Assembly: GCA_030268105.1 (NCBI GenBank)
Contig: BSDZ01000017.1
Coordinates: 992,001-1,056,000, forward strand
Direction: 5' to 3'
Origin: Volvox africanus
Lineage: Eukaryota; Chlorophyta; Chlorophyceae; Chlamydomonadales; Volvocaceae
Length of the DNA stretch: 64,000 bases
Shown: one piece after another, positions 49,449-61,788 of the stretch
How positions within the stretch are numbered: position 1 is the stretch's first letter
Layout of the letters: every line of letters begins with the position of its first letter
Notes under the pieces: generated by a model
The model's database searches: none
What the model saw: only the letters and a program-made list of their open reading frames with translations
What the model was told of the DNA's origin: nothing
Program-made: the position numbers and the translations under genes

Positions 49449-50024
49449 TACAGCTCTCTGTGTTTTGGGGATCCTCCGCATACGGACCTCGCATATCCGT
49501 TCAAACGGATCATGATCTTTCCCCAACAATGCGGTATGGCATACACATATTGTGCATTAATGAAAATACATCTTTTCAGAGCCGTGCTATTCACCCCTAT
49601 AACTATATATTATGTATGTAGAATACTGATAATGCAAATTAGCTCCCTGGCAATAGTACGGCAAATATACGGCACCCCTTAGTTACCCGCCAGGTAGGTC
49701 CCCACCCGGCAGAAGCGGCTGCAAAGCTGTCGCCCATTTGTCGTCGAACATATGTACTTGTGTAGTGCAGCTAACTCTCGGTGTCCTTGCAAACAGGCGG
49801 TGCTGAACCGGAGTCGCGTACGGTATTTGTGTTCGTATCACGAACCCAGACTTGGCCCCTAGCATAAAATCAATTGGGGCACCCCTGGAGCGAGCAGCAT
49901 ATGACCCCTTCGCCCGCGGCTCCGGGACCAGTATGTAATGGGGTCTGACGGAGCACCTTTTTCATATGATTTCTTCTAGTAGGCTCTTCACCCCGCATCG
50001 GCCAACACAACTTAAGCCGCTAGG

Positions 50025-52182
50025 TTACGCCTGAGAAGCCGCCTGGCCCTCCGGCGCGACTTGCTGCTGAGTGAGGTAACGACTCGCGCCCTTGGCCCTG
50101 GCCATGTGAATGGATCCATCATAATTGTAATTATCATCGCCACCAGCAGCAGCAACAGCAGTAGCAGCGATGGCGGCGGCGGCAGTTACGATTGTCAGGA
50201 GATGCAGAGAGGACAACGGGGATAGGGTCAGTTCGTGGCGGGCGACCACCGCAATGGTATGCAGGGTCTGGCAGGGTGGACGGATTCGCCTGTGACGGAG
50301 CCCTCTCGCCGTAGGTCCACTTAAACCAGTATTATTCATTTTTATCATTAAGGTATTTTATTAAATTAATGTATTAAGGTAATAAACGAATGAATCTTAA
50401 ATCATTGCTCTGAATTGCAAATTGATTGCTTGATCCGGCAATGCCAGGGTCGATCTTTCTAATATGCAGGCTGAGGGACGCGCAAGGTCGCTATGGCGCG
50501 AGCGCTACCTCCGTACCTCCTTGTCCAACCGTCGCACCCAACCCTTACGGCTTTACGATGTGATGCCGTACCTGTACGTCACCAGCGTCTGTGCGACGAA
50601 TTGCCCGAACGCGTGGTCATCATAGCCGGCAACCATGTGAATCATGGCGGTAACGAATTGCCGACCGGTGACCCGTGGGTCGCCCGGCGTTTTCTGGTCC
50701 GCCACAATAACGGCCAGCTCCTTCGCCAGGGCCTCCATCGTGAGACCCTGTAACCGCGTAGCGGTTTGGAGGTCAAGAAGGCAAAGGGACTCAGGTTGAT
50801 GGGTATGGCAGTGGCGGAGCGATCGTTGGTAATGCTGCCATTTGTTGGCAACACTGCCCCGCATGCTACTGCTATTACTACTAGGCCGCTGCTACTGCAA
50901 ATTGCGACTGCTACTGCTGGACAATTGCCCCTCGATGCAGATAGTTAATACATAAGTAGACGGCATGGAGTTGAAGCCAGCGAGAAGGGGCAGCAAGACT
51001 GTTCGGCAGCGTCCGCCCCTCAGCGTTAATGAAGCTTGGAGGTTACGCCGATTTTAAAACGCTTTCACACTTCCGTTTCCAGCCGTCTCGCCCCATTCCT
51101 CCCAGGCCCCCTCTAACACTGACCGCCTGCAGCACGTAGTCCTTCCACACAGGTACCAAAATGTAGCCGCAGTTTGCGGAGTCCAGCAAATTAAAGACCT
51201 GCGCACGTGGCGTGCTTCAAGTATTGAGCGACACACCACGACTTCCCGGTGCCGACTGCCGCAAACCTGGCAGCACAGCCAAATTCGCCCAAGGGGCCAA
51301 CGGGATGTCTGCAACAGGCCTCCCTTCTCCACCTAAGCAGAGGCTAGCTGCCCGCACCAGGGCCTTACCGCCGGCGCTTACACGCAATACCCGTACAACA
51401 TTACGGAAAATAAATATGTATAATAAATAAAATAAATAAACTTTGATTAATTTTTGTAATAATTATTTATGGATTTAATTAATTGCCGGTAGCAAGTCAA
51501 TGGAGCCGGCAATGGCTTTACAAGGGAAGGTAACAAGTAAGGGTGCGAGAAACTCCAACTCTGGTAATTACCTGGACCGCTTTCCGGGGCGCTCCCTGTG
51601 TGGGTGTGTTTTAGGACTAAACTAAAGCTCTTTTACTGCTTGACCTTGCACCGATGTACCCATTTTGGCGTAGTGTGTGGTGTGTGGTGTGATGCATGCG
51701 CCGATATCATGAGAGTGCTTCTCAATATCCCAGTCCCCCCTGCGGACCTTCAAGAGAGTGGCCTCCCTGGATCCCTCGGGGTATGAGGGCTCGTCGTCAG
51801 GGTCATCGTCCGCGGGGAATTCTGATACCATGGTTGGGTTTATAAGAAGGGGGATCGGTGGTGGGTGGACGAGCAAGATTTTGTACAGTAAATGCCAGCT
51901 TGTGTATGAATGATATCACGACCAGGGATGGAGACTTTGTTGTTTGATGCAATCTGGTTGACCGGGACATTGCCACACAAGCCGCATATGAAGATACCCT
52001 ATGGAAGGGTAAACCCTAAGCTTCAGGACATTACTTGCACGCAGATACAAGGCGCTGTGATGGTGATGATTATGATTTTCACCTGCCACAAACTGAGAGG
52101 CCAATTCCTCGCGCGTCCTTCGACTGCCAACACTCGCCGACTTTGATAGCGTCGACTTGGACCTTGTTGCATGTGGCGACAT
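50025..52182 (-). CDS. Small EF-hand-like protein with hydrophobic C-terminal segment, five exons
   Basis: Exons in translation order: 52083-52182, 51748-51821, 51124-51198, 50583-50747 and 50025-50267; phases agree and give 218 residues. The joins give SREATLLK/VFNLLDSANCGYI, which has the spacing of an EF-hand ('LxKVFxxLDxDxxGYI') but lacks several of the calcium-coordinating acids. A second helix-loop-helix-like stretch follows (MEALAKELA, DPRVTGRQFVTAMIHM). The N-terminus is Ser/Arg-rich with an acidic linker (ADDDPDDEP). The last exon has a hydrophobic Ala-rich stretch (HLLTIVTAAAAIAATAVAAA) that could be a membrane anchor. The donor at 51747 is a weak GTCCGC. A possible upstream mini-exon near 52440 (MLDGQID) was not joined because the frames disagree. 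The EF-hand call rests on pattern only. Confidence 0.5.
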
Positions 52183-54430
52183 GGTTTCCTGAATGATATA
52201 ATCATGTCTTACTTTAGTCAATAATGTATCAACGTACAGGACCAATAATGCCTGTGATTTTTGCAGTCATTCCAAGTATCCCCACAAATTATGAAGCTCC
52301 TTTCTGATTCAGTAAAATTATTATCTCTTAGTAACGTTAAGAGCTGTTCATGAAGTGCTTCCGCACAACTTTATCGCACGCCGTTGCATGTGCGGCGCAA
52401 GTCACCCACTCACCGTCGATTTGTCCGTCGAGCATGCACTGCCCATCTTCACCGTCAAAGTTAAACCAAGAAAGTAGAAAAGTGGAGGATAATCCTAACC
52501 TTTGACCTAGTTCGGAGAAGTACAAATCCGCTTGTGTTGCTGACAGTCCTGAGGATGATATTCGGAATAACTAAGAGTTTGATTGTTATCTTTTGTATCG
52601 AGGAGCATCAGGTCATCATTGAATAACACTTGCCCAGGGGCACCGCCTTGGAGTATAAACTCTATACTTTTCAAGGATCTATGATTATAAATATAATTCT
52701 GTAGGTATCTTATTAATAAGAAACAAGTTTACGCACGTACATAGCCCATGCTTGTCTGTTACGCGTTGCGGTTAGGGCTATGTACGAATCGGCAAGTCAC
52801 TTATCGGCTATCACCCCAGACACACACCGCCTCATGCATATACTAAGTGTTATGTAAATATAAGATTCCACAATTAAATAAAGTAGCATGGAAAAATCTT
52901 GGATTCAACAGTCGACAAAATGGACGAAACGTGACGAAACCTCTCGTTGACACTTCACGACTGGAAATTCATCAACAATAACTTCTATGACATATTAAAA
53001 TGTTGAAATATTTTGAAGACCATAAGAAACTTCGCCTACGCTGCCTGCAAACTGCGGCCGCGCCTGTTCCTTCAGGTTTGTATAATGAAAATAAACATGT
53101 AGTTAGTTTTCCATATTTTAAATACAATTGCTGCCGATTCAACCTTTATCAGCAACGGGCCGTCCTACGCCGGAGTGAGCTTTTCGGCTCCACTGCGTTA
53201 ACGCTACAAGGATGTTATTGCGTTTGCTTTATAACTGTAAGACTAAAGCGGCGCTGATCCGGAAATGAAGACAGGTGATATATAGTTAAAAGGTTTAACA
53301 CAATCAGGCGAAACATCACGACATAATTTCATTAGTTGTATACCAACCTCGACCGTCATAATAGCCCGGCGCTCAGGGGTTATTCGAACACTGACTGAAA
53401 CGCAGTATTTAATGGTGAAAGGGAGTCCGTGGTTGAGATTACGCCCCTCCAGCTCATATCTCACCGCCACAGGCACAGTTTTGGCAGTAATTCAAGATCT
53501 CTCAATCTCTTCGCTGCTCGCTCATAGTTACGTGGGTTGTTATTCATCCTCTTAAAAGTGGAAGAGAGCTCGACCCAGAACCAAGGCAAGGGCGCCCATT
53601 TCACCCGCAACCTTTGCGGCAGCACTGGTTCCTGCTCGTTACGGTTCCTGTTCGCTACCTTTCAATCAATCGTCTATCTAGTTATCTGCATTTGTATAAG
53701 GGGCTGGACAGGTATTTTGAAGTTTGACGGTTCGACCCAATTTTTCACGGGTTGATTGACTCATTAGTTGCTTGGTTGATTTTCAATCATACGCTGTGAC
53801 CCATCAACTACGCCGTTCCAACTTGACTAACTACTACGACCTGCGCCTGCGCTGATATGAACCCCTATGCTTCATCGATTGTACATTACCCTCACCTTCA
53901 AATTTCCGCCCCAGGAAAAATCACGAAACGTTAATCAGCTACCTGTATATAGGCTGTACATAGGCTACCTGCCAATGAGGAACGAATATATACGTGTACA
54001 TGTATCTTGACATAATACATATATCTATCCGCCCATGCACAATCATCATATGCTGTGCAGCAGTGTGCCCACCGATGTGCCACCTAATAGGGGGTACGGG
54101 ATAGGGGGTACGGATTTTGCCAACTCCCGAACGGAGAAACCGAGCCAACAAACGAAGGAACGAAGCCAAAGCCGGATCTGAAGTTCACGACCTAACCGCG
54201 TCAAGATGTGTGCGCCGTTGCCGTACAAAGGATGCCAAGACACCCCCCACTCCACCCCTCCCCTAGTTTCCTTCTCCAGGGGCTTCCAGAGCTGCAACAT
54301 CGTGGCACTGCTACACTGCCAGCTTTACTCCAATCGGTGACCATATCGTGGACAGACACCACCATTCCAGAAAGTTCTGCATGTGCATGGCCGAACTACC
54401 TATTCCTCCGTGAGCTTCCGAACAACACCT
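52183..54430. other. Intergenic region, no firm gene
   Basis: AT-rich sequence. One exon-like minus-strand piece at about 53362-53463 (YELEGRNLNHGLPFTIKYC, ending MTVE before a GTTGGT) and one near 52430-52500 (WFNFDGEDGQCMLDG) are open but have no partners in phase. The interval also contains the 12-bp inverted repeat at 52736-52786. Nothing else is supported. Confidence 0.4.
52736..52786. repeat. Perfect 12-bp inverted repeat with 27-bp spacer
   Basis: CGTACATAGCCC at 52736-52747 is the exact reverse complement of GGGCTATGTACG at 52775-52786. The spacer is 27 bases. This could be a tiny terminal-inverted-repeat element remnant, a stem-loop, or a protein-binding palindrome. It lies in AT-rich sequence with no gene beside it. 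Confidence 0.75.
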
Positions 54431-54435
54431 TTACA
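54431..54435 (-). promoter_or_regulatory. Candidate TGTAA poly(A) signal of the FAD monooxygenase gene
   Basis: TTACA on the plus strand reads TGTAA on the minus strand, about 200 bases after the stop codon at 54634. It fits the chlorophycean poly(A) signal and a normal 3' UTR length. Confidence 0.45.
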
Positions 54436-54633
54436 GCTTCTCGGGGTCTGAACCAACCACAACAGAGACAAACATGTACCGAACACACACCGTGCGGTAC
54501 CGCTATGCACTCCAAAGTAAGCGCAATGTAAGCCTTTTAAAGCCACAACATCAGGTAATCTTTGGTGATTCAGGAGGCCTTCCGGGTGTTTTCTTCGAAG
54601 CAGCGATGGAAGTTTGGCCACTTGGTGTCACTT

Positions 54634-57600
54634 TTACCTGCCGTTGGGATTCACTGCTAAGCGAGCATTGTTTAGACGAGCCTCTACGATCGAATGGATC
54701 CGTTCCCGGGACCACTGCAGGCCGTCGTGCACGTCGTGTAGGTCGGCAGGGAGGTCTCTGCCCGACCATAGGGGTGTAAAGAAAGCCTTGTTGATGAGTT
54801 TCGCACGATGCAAGTACGAAGTGTTGCAGACTTCCTTGATCCGTGGCATGCGGGCTTCTTCAAATGCCGAGAAGGCCTGGTGGACAAACGCGACGAGCAA
54901 AGAGGTCGGTGGCGGCAAAGTTGACATGCACACATTTGATAAACATCTACTAAGCAAAATACAGCTCTGTAAGTCCCATTTAACCCTAAACAACAAAACG
55001 ACAAAACGATCAGTGTGTCAGGGACCTCAACATAGCATGGGGGAACCGCGAATTACAGCTCTATCGGTGGGTGGCAACATAAGGGCCCCCGAATGCTTGA
55101 GCTGAGGCACACATTCTGAAGCCCTCAATGCGCGATAAGCGGAGCGCAGAAGAATCAATCTGCATTAATTGACTCTATTTCTCTCCCGTAGACCCTCGTG
55201 CGTGCGTCAGCCGACGTCTCAAGCGCTGACAACTATCCAAACATTGCCGTGGCCACCGCCCTTTCCAGCACCTCTGATATGCCCCGCCAGCACCCTCACC
55301 TGCGATCCCAGCCCGAAGCGCCGTACCACCTCCCCAAGCACAGCGGCGTCCTCGAGGGCCAGGTTGGTTCCCTGGCCGTCGGGCCTCCATGCGTGTGCCG
55401 CATCCCCCAGCAGCACCATGCCTTGGCCATCCGTCCAGGCGCCCTGCATGCACGTGCAGGCCACGGACGCAGCCAGTCTCTAGCTATGCTTCTTCTTAAC
55501 GTATGGGCACCTAGCTGGTTTGCGGCTACGGCTCTTAAATCTTTCAACGTCTCTCTCTAACACAGGCACGGCTCAGTCCTCAATGCACGCATTCATGCAT
55601 CACCGGCGAGGGGATCCCATATATATATAGGCATGTCCGCGTTCCGCGGCAGGTATGGGGTGACGGACTCCGACCGACAGTGTACCAGTAGCACTCTCCA
55701 TGTGCCTATTACCAGCCACGTGTCCAAGGGCTACTGAGCGCTCGTCCTCTTCTTTTGTCCTATATGCTTACCGGCACCAGGCGGTCCAGCTCCTGCTGGC
55801 ACAACCGGCGCTCCGTAACGCGCCGGGGCGGGGTGGCCGCCAGAAAGCTAATTACATCCGGCGGGAGGTCGCGGAAGGTGGCCAGCACTCGCTGCAGTGC
55901 TGCCGATGCATCCCCCTCTCGCACGTCCGCTGGAGACAGGAAGGCGCCAGGGAATGGTTGAGAGGAGTGGTCAGGTGTATGCTACCGTACAGTAGTGGAT
56001 TCCTTAGCAGATGATTGGAACCTTAAACTGAAATGGTTAACCATGTTTGGAGCTCAGGAGCGGGACACTCAGCAGCACGAACGACCTGCTGCATGGGCCA
56101 TCGTACGGGCCAACAATCGGCATCTCACGCGCCCACCTCTAGGGGCCATCAGCGAGAGCCATCTGTTCACCCCGAACCGGGTTCCATGGCTCCAAATGAC
56201 TGGGTCGATGGTTCCTGAGAGCGAGTACGTGTGTTCTAACAATCGTGCCCATTACCTTCCTCCTCAGGCCCTCACCCGGTGACTCCTGGAGCGCTCGCTC
56301 CACATCCTCCAACCGTGCACGGAAATACCAGAAGCCCCCTGCCAGTGCCCCATTGCCATCGGCCTGGCTGGCCTTGCCCTCGACTGTAAGCGCCTGCGCA
56401 GCTGGGTCTCCAAAGCTCGCTCGCATGATAAGGCCCAAACGTAAAGCTGTGGGGCCAAACTGGCCCTTCGGGCAATAGCATGCGGACCAGGCTGCGTTGA
56501 TGCCCAGGTTGAGCAGTGGCTGCGGCCAGGTCGTGCCCGCCACGTCAAGGTCCTGCTGATTAACAGTGCCCCACCAAACCACGTCCCCGAGCGGTGTGGG
56601 CGCACTGCCGTCGCCCACCTGCATCAGGACCGCACGACAATTCAATTCAGGTTCATACACGGTACCATACGTGCACGTGACGTATACAACAACATGTGGC
56701 GTTCAGCACCACAATTCATCAAGATTGACGGATATTGGTGGGAGGGAGCTTTCAGCTTGCACTGAAGGAAAGGGACCATCTTTCAGCGATGTTCGAGCAA
56801 CATCACTAAGAAGCAAACGCAATGGGTAGTGATCACCTCAGCGGATACAAAAGGTCGTGGTCCCTTCATATGCCGTCAACCCACCTGCCTACGAACCCGG
56901 CTGTAGTAGCCGTCCGCCCCAACCAGCCACTTCGCGCGTACAAGCACACGATCGCTGGCCTCTATACCCTCCGCTGCCATTTCATCTCCTACGCCGTTGC
57001 CTGCAGAGGCGGCGGCGGTAAAGGCAGTCTCCACCAGCGCCTGCATCTCACCGATGTCGCCCGTAACTTCAGAGGCGATGACCTGCTCCTGGCGTTCAGA
57101 CTTCTGCGATCCGGCACCCTTTGATTCCTGCGTCCCTTCGTCCGTGCCGCAGCGCTGAAGCGTAAGGCGGTACCGGAAACCGCTATCACGGTTCTCACCG
57201 CATTCGCTGCCAGAGTCCAGGAGTTCTGCGCGGTCACTTTCCTCGGACTGCGGGTGCAGTGCAACGCACTCGAGGAGCTTCAACCCGTGATGAACCACCC
57301 CTGCGGGGTTGGCGTGACAGATGGGGAAAAAGCGAGGGCAACGGACCCGGGCAACGAACCCAAATCACTCGGCGACTAGCTGCTTTTGTGACGCTCCCGG
57401 CGTCCTATAAAACTGCTTGCAAACGATTTACATGTAATTGTGCGGCTTGCCAGCCTTTTCTTCCGATCCGAATCATCGGCAAGTCCCCAAGTGTGTCCTC
57501 GGCCGTGACCCTGATCACCGCTAGTCCAGGAATCGCTAACGCAAGATTTCACGGTGAGCACGTAACGAGGTCATCGAGCCGCAGGTCCCTAGAACGCACC

Positions 57601-58516
57601 CGGCGGCAGTGCACCCTCAAGGATCTCCGTCAGTGCCCACCACTGAGCCATGACACCAGAGTGGCCATGCTTCTCCAGGTCGGACATCATGTCGTGGTGA
57701 ATTTCCCTTTGCGGCATCCGCTCGCCGGTGACATCATCATGTATGGACATGCCGGCGCGTAGTATGCCTTGTTCATACAGCCTGTCGCGTCGCGGGGAGA
57801 TACGTATGTGTCCACGGTAGGCACGAAACATACACATGAGGGGGCACAGTTGACTACAACGGTTTAGCCGATCAGGCCGTCAAGACGACGGAACGAGTTT
57901 TGACCTCCCAAGCCGCACGGCGCCACTGCATATAGTATGCAGTATTCAGTACGGGCTGTTCCTGCAGTGGCTTAGTCGTCGTGGCGTAGCACTTGAAAAG
58001 CTGCCTTTCCGAGACAACGCAGCTATGGCACGTGAGCAGAGAAAGATAAGGCCATTTGGAGTGATTATAGTAGTTGATTACGGCTCTGGGAGTGAGCCTG
58101 CGCTCCATGCAGGACGAGGGCCCAAGCGCCTTACCTGTGCACAGTACACGGGTCGATGGCTTCGATTGCGCGTAGGCCATTTACATCAACCTGCACCGTT
58201 GCACCCCGTTCACCTGACGGGGTCCGGGCCTCGAATACCTGCACACAGATGTGGCTAGCGTGAGTCGGCTGGGACAAAAAGTAGACAGCTGATGGGCGAG
58301 CACCCATAAGCCACCACAACTGTATCGTACAGGTTCTGGAAGGCTGCAAATGATGCCGATTCAGACTTCCGATTCAGAACGCCGGATGCTTACTCGAATA
58401 GCCATCGAACTGCCCACGACTCGCTGTAAGGCTGCAGCTGCCGCAAGGCCAGCTGGTCCACCTCCGACTACAGCAACGTCAACATCAACGATGGCCTTTT
58501 TCGGCATAGTCAGCAT
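54634..58516 (-). CDS. FAD-dependent monooxygenase (aromatic-hydroxylase/UbiH type), eight exons
   Basis: Flavoprotein monooxygenase of the FAD-binding-3 family, which uses NAD(P)H and O2 to hydroxylate organic substrates. Exons in translation order: 58394-58516, 58135-58238, 57600-57781, 56885-57300, 56276-56618, 55772-55929, 55300-55443 and 54634-54876; all phases agree, about 570 residues. The three cofactor motifs are present: the Rossmann GGGPAGLAAAAAL near residue 16, followed by the acidic strand end VFEAR; the 'DG' motif AKWLVGADGYYSRVRRQ at the end of exon 4; and LLGDAAHAWRPDGQGTNLALEDA in exon 7. Exon 4 carries a Gln/Glu/Ser-rich insert of about 70 residues (SESDRAELLDSG to AGNGVGDEM), which is not typical of the family. 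No clear plastid or mitochondrial targeting extension is seen, since MLTMPKKAIVDVDVAVVGGG starts almost at the FAD fold. The substrate cannot be inferred. Confidence 0.85.
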
Positions 58517-60321
58517 TTGATTCCGGCAAATTATTTCCCTAGAGTCACGAACGGGCCATCGATTGTAGTAAATTGAATGCTGCGCACGGTTCGGACAACA
58601 ATTTTTAGCATATATATGTGATCTTATAGGCCGTTGGGGAAATTTCGTAATCATTGGTGAGTTCAGTGACGTACAATGTCTCAAAATGCAACAAGTAATT
58701 CAGAAGAAATAAAACAGCCTTCACCACTACATTTGCACTATAGAATCATGTTGTTGGCCTGGACGTAAAAGTACTCGTGTGCTAACCAACCAGATCGGCC
58801 AACAGTTGACATCGGATTTCGCTTCATCCGTAGTTCCGTACTTGGCGTTGTCAAAATTTGGAGCATTACTATGATTGATTATATTTTCTGATTTTGAATT
58901 GCTTTAGATAATCTTGGGAGATCTTCATATTACGGATTCCCCGAAAGATTTTCCTACGCAAGAAAGACTATCGTGTGGGAGCAACACAAGCTCCAATAAT
59001 GTATGCATAATGGTGGACTATGGTGTAGTCAATTTTAAGGAAAAACAATTGAAGTTAGGAAGCCGTGCGGCTGCTGTACACACCTTCGCTTTAATGCTTC
59101 AGTCGCTTCGATCGTGCCGTAACTGTGCCCTTTCTCCTGCACAGCTTGCTCTTAAGCATGGATCTATTGAAAATATAATGGGACTAAATGAGAGAGGTCC
59201 AGGTTGCTCGTGATTTCCAGGATGACTCCATCATCTAGTCGGGTGTACTACTCCACAGTAGCGTCTGGCGTCCTAGCTTCTAAGTGCGGGAACAGTTAGT
59301 CAACTGTACATTTAAGGATAGGCGCACGGGGTGCTATCGGTTGTATATCATTCAATAGGCTGTGTCGTCTCAGGGTCAACCGTAGCTTACACCCGTAACC
59401 AGTTGGGCTGGACTGTTGAGAGGTCAAGGGGTGCAACACGCAGGACCGCGTGCACCTGCAGTCGTTGTGACTGCGGGAGGTTTGAGGAGTGAGCGGCCTG
59501 CTTTATTGGAATTTCCTGTTTAAGGCAATGTAGAAGTATTCTTCAAAATTGTTTCCAGGGCCTCCAGGTGTGCGACGTCCTCACCGGGAATCCTGTATGG
59601 GCCTCCTGTGTCGACGCCCGTCAGGTCTCTCAAGGTTTGTCTTCCTTTCTGTTACTTGGGAACACGCATGGTTGGGTGCTTCAACCCTCACACGAAGCGC
59701 CCAAAGGAGACGGACAAGTATGTTATTCTCCTGTACCGTGCATCTAATGAAGACCATCAACCCATGGGGCCCCCAATTGCAGTCAATACCATGCTCGCAC
59801 AATCAGCCAACCTATGAGGACGTGCAATGGCAGGAAAATGCGACAGCAGTTGCACACGTCTTGGAGGCGGAGTGAGATAACCCTATAGGAGTAAGACTAC
59901 AAAACAAGGGGAAGCCCCGGGAACACACCTGCCTCTTCCCCTCCATGACTATGCTGCCCGATGAATTCACATGAACTGACGGAAGCCCATCCCTGTGCCC
60001 CAACAAGAATCTCCGAAACACCAATCCCACATGAACTGACGGAATCAGGTCCCCGTGCCCCAGCAAGAATCTCCGAAACATAAATCCTACCACAAAGTGT
60101 TGATACATCGCATCTGGACTGTCTGGTACTGACATCATCATCGCCATTTGCGCAGCTAGCCCATGCACGTATTGTTGTCGTACATCAATTTCGGTATTTG
60201 CCGTTAGTCCTATCCACTCGAATTACCGTGCCTGAAGGATTTTTTTATTGTTACCTACTTACCTAGCTTTACACAAGTAGGGTTACGCCAGCCTTCCAAT
60301 ACGTCGTGGTGGTAGGCAGCC
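58517..60321. other. Intergenic region, no gene recognised
   Basis: Divergent flanks of the FAD monooxygenase (-) and NDUFA11 (+) genes. A plus-strand frame at 58914-59213 (99 codons) has no recognised motif. The 60-bp duplication at 59968-60087 lies here. Nothing else is supported. Confidence 0.45.
59968..60087. repeat. 60-bp direct tandem duplication
   Basis: The unit beginning CACATGAACTGACGGAA at 59968 repeats at 60028 with few changes (CCCATCCC versus TCAGGTCCC; CAACAAG versus CAGCAAG). The period is a multiple of three, and the minus strand stays open across both units (RRFLLGH...PSVHV twice), but no gene is supported there. Confidence 0.75.
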
Positions 60322-61788
60322 ATGGTGTACTCCGCGGCATTTACCACTGCGGCAACGACTGTCGCGAAGGAAGAGTATCCAAAGGTCTGCTAATACTACT
60401 ATGAAAGAAGGACTGTGCTCAGACTACATACAGATTATTTGCGTAATGCTAAACGTACTTATGCGCACCCTGACATTTCTACAAATTTATATTTTATCTA
60501 TTTACATCGCAGACTAAGTCTTCTGAAGATGAGCGTGGCGTGGAGCTTCCCGCCCCAGCCATTCTGGCTAAAGCGAGTTAACGATAGCCGCGGTTGCATT
60601 CCTTACCGGACGTACAGTTTTGCATATCGAAATGCTGAATGTTGTAATTTCAAATGCAGGCGGCTGACAAGCACGACATCGTTGCCTACACGATGACAAA
60701 CGCGTCGCTTATTAGTCTAGCGGGCCTAGCTGCTGGCGCGCAGGAAGCCTACCTGACGTTTCAGGTAAGTGGTCACGCTTTCATGCCTTTCTGCACGTAT
60801 GGTGTCGTGCCGTGGAGGTTTACAATCCCCTTTCTCCCTCTACCCCCGGCGTGCTCTCCGAACAGCGCCTTCCACCCAGCTTATCGCGGCAGCATTTCAA
60901 GCAGGCTCAGCTCCTGTTTGGTATTATCGGCAAGAAAACAGCGTACGCGGCGTTGCTGGGCGCAGTCTTCAGCGCCACCGATGCGTATGTGGAGGGGGCC
61001 CGGGGCAAGCATGATATCACCAGTGGCGCAATTGCAGGCGCCGTGACCGGCACAATCTTCGGCTTGGGTCGTCCGATGCCGCAACCCGTGGCTTGGCCTC
61101 TGGCTTTTGCTGCGACCGCTGTAACGGCCGACCTAATTAGTGACTTGCTCCCTAAGTACATGAAGGATTACAGGTGGGTTTGTAGATGGGTGGATTGTAA
61201 GGAGTCGGATACTGAACAGCAACTGCTTAATTACTGACCGCTTTGCGTAAGGCACTGATCTGCATAGGGAGATCTGGAGCATGAGTTTTATGACGCGAAT
61301 AACTCGGGAAGCTGCGGCACAGGGGACATTGGTGATGGGGCTGAACGAAGCAAAAATAAGCATCTCAGTTAGGACCCTGTAAATGGGAGAGGGTTTCACA
61401 GATGTGAGTAGGGAAGGAGGCGTGGACACAGCGTTGCGGCTCTGTTTATCCATCATATTTCCGCGAGGTAAGATGCATAGTTGTCGCCAAAAGCCGGAGC
61501 GAATCACATAATATAAGTTAGGACAACTTGGTCGTCAAAATCCAGGAATTAAAACTCTCATGTATCTTTTGCTTTGATAAAAGGAGGTTTCAACAAGCAG
61601 CTTCATAACCAACACGCAATTGCTTTTCCGACAGGATGTACGGCCCCGTAACGAAACGCGAGAACTGGGGCGACCCCGTCCCTCCCCGCCCACCGATTCT
61701 GGATACGGGGGCGTCAGTGCGCCCAAGCGACCCAGGCCAGGTGGGTGGACCAGCTTTGGATGGAAGCTTGCGCGCGTGGAAACTGTGA
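60322..61788 (+). CDS. NDUFA11: Mitochondrial complex I subunit NDUFA11/B14.7 (Tim17/22/23 fold), four exons
   Basis: Accessory membrane-arm subunit of NADH:ubiquinone oxidoreductase in the mitochondrial inner membrane. Exons 60322-60384, 60660-60764, 60905-61173 and 61635-61788 agree in phase and give about 196 residues. Exon 2 (AYTMTNASLISLAGLAAGAQEAYL) matches the animal NDUFA11 'AYSTTSIASVAGLTAAAY' segment. Exon 3 has GAVFSATDAYVEGARGKHD, the position of '[20 protein letters not shown]', followed by a Gly-rich helix (SGAIAGAVTGTIFG) and further hydrophobic stretches, giving the four-helix Tim17-like layout. The C-terminal exon (MYGPVTKRENWGDPVPPRPP) is hydrophilic. The donor after exon 1 (GTCTGC) is unusual, so the first exon is less certain. 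A GTGGGT donor at 61741 could replace the read-through end at TGA 61786-61788. Confidence 0.78.

Larger units (their letters stand above)
47415..50024. other. Intergenic region, no gene recognised
   Basis: Short open frames only. The interval contains a (TCACCCGAG)3 run at 48271-48297 and two perfect hairpins listed separately. I see no exon with family resemblance on either strand. Confidence 0.45.
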
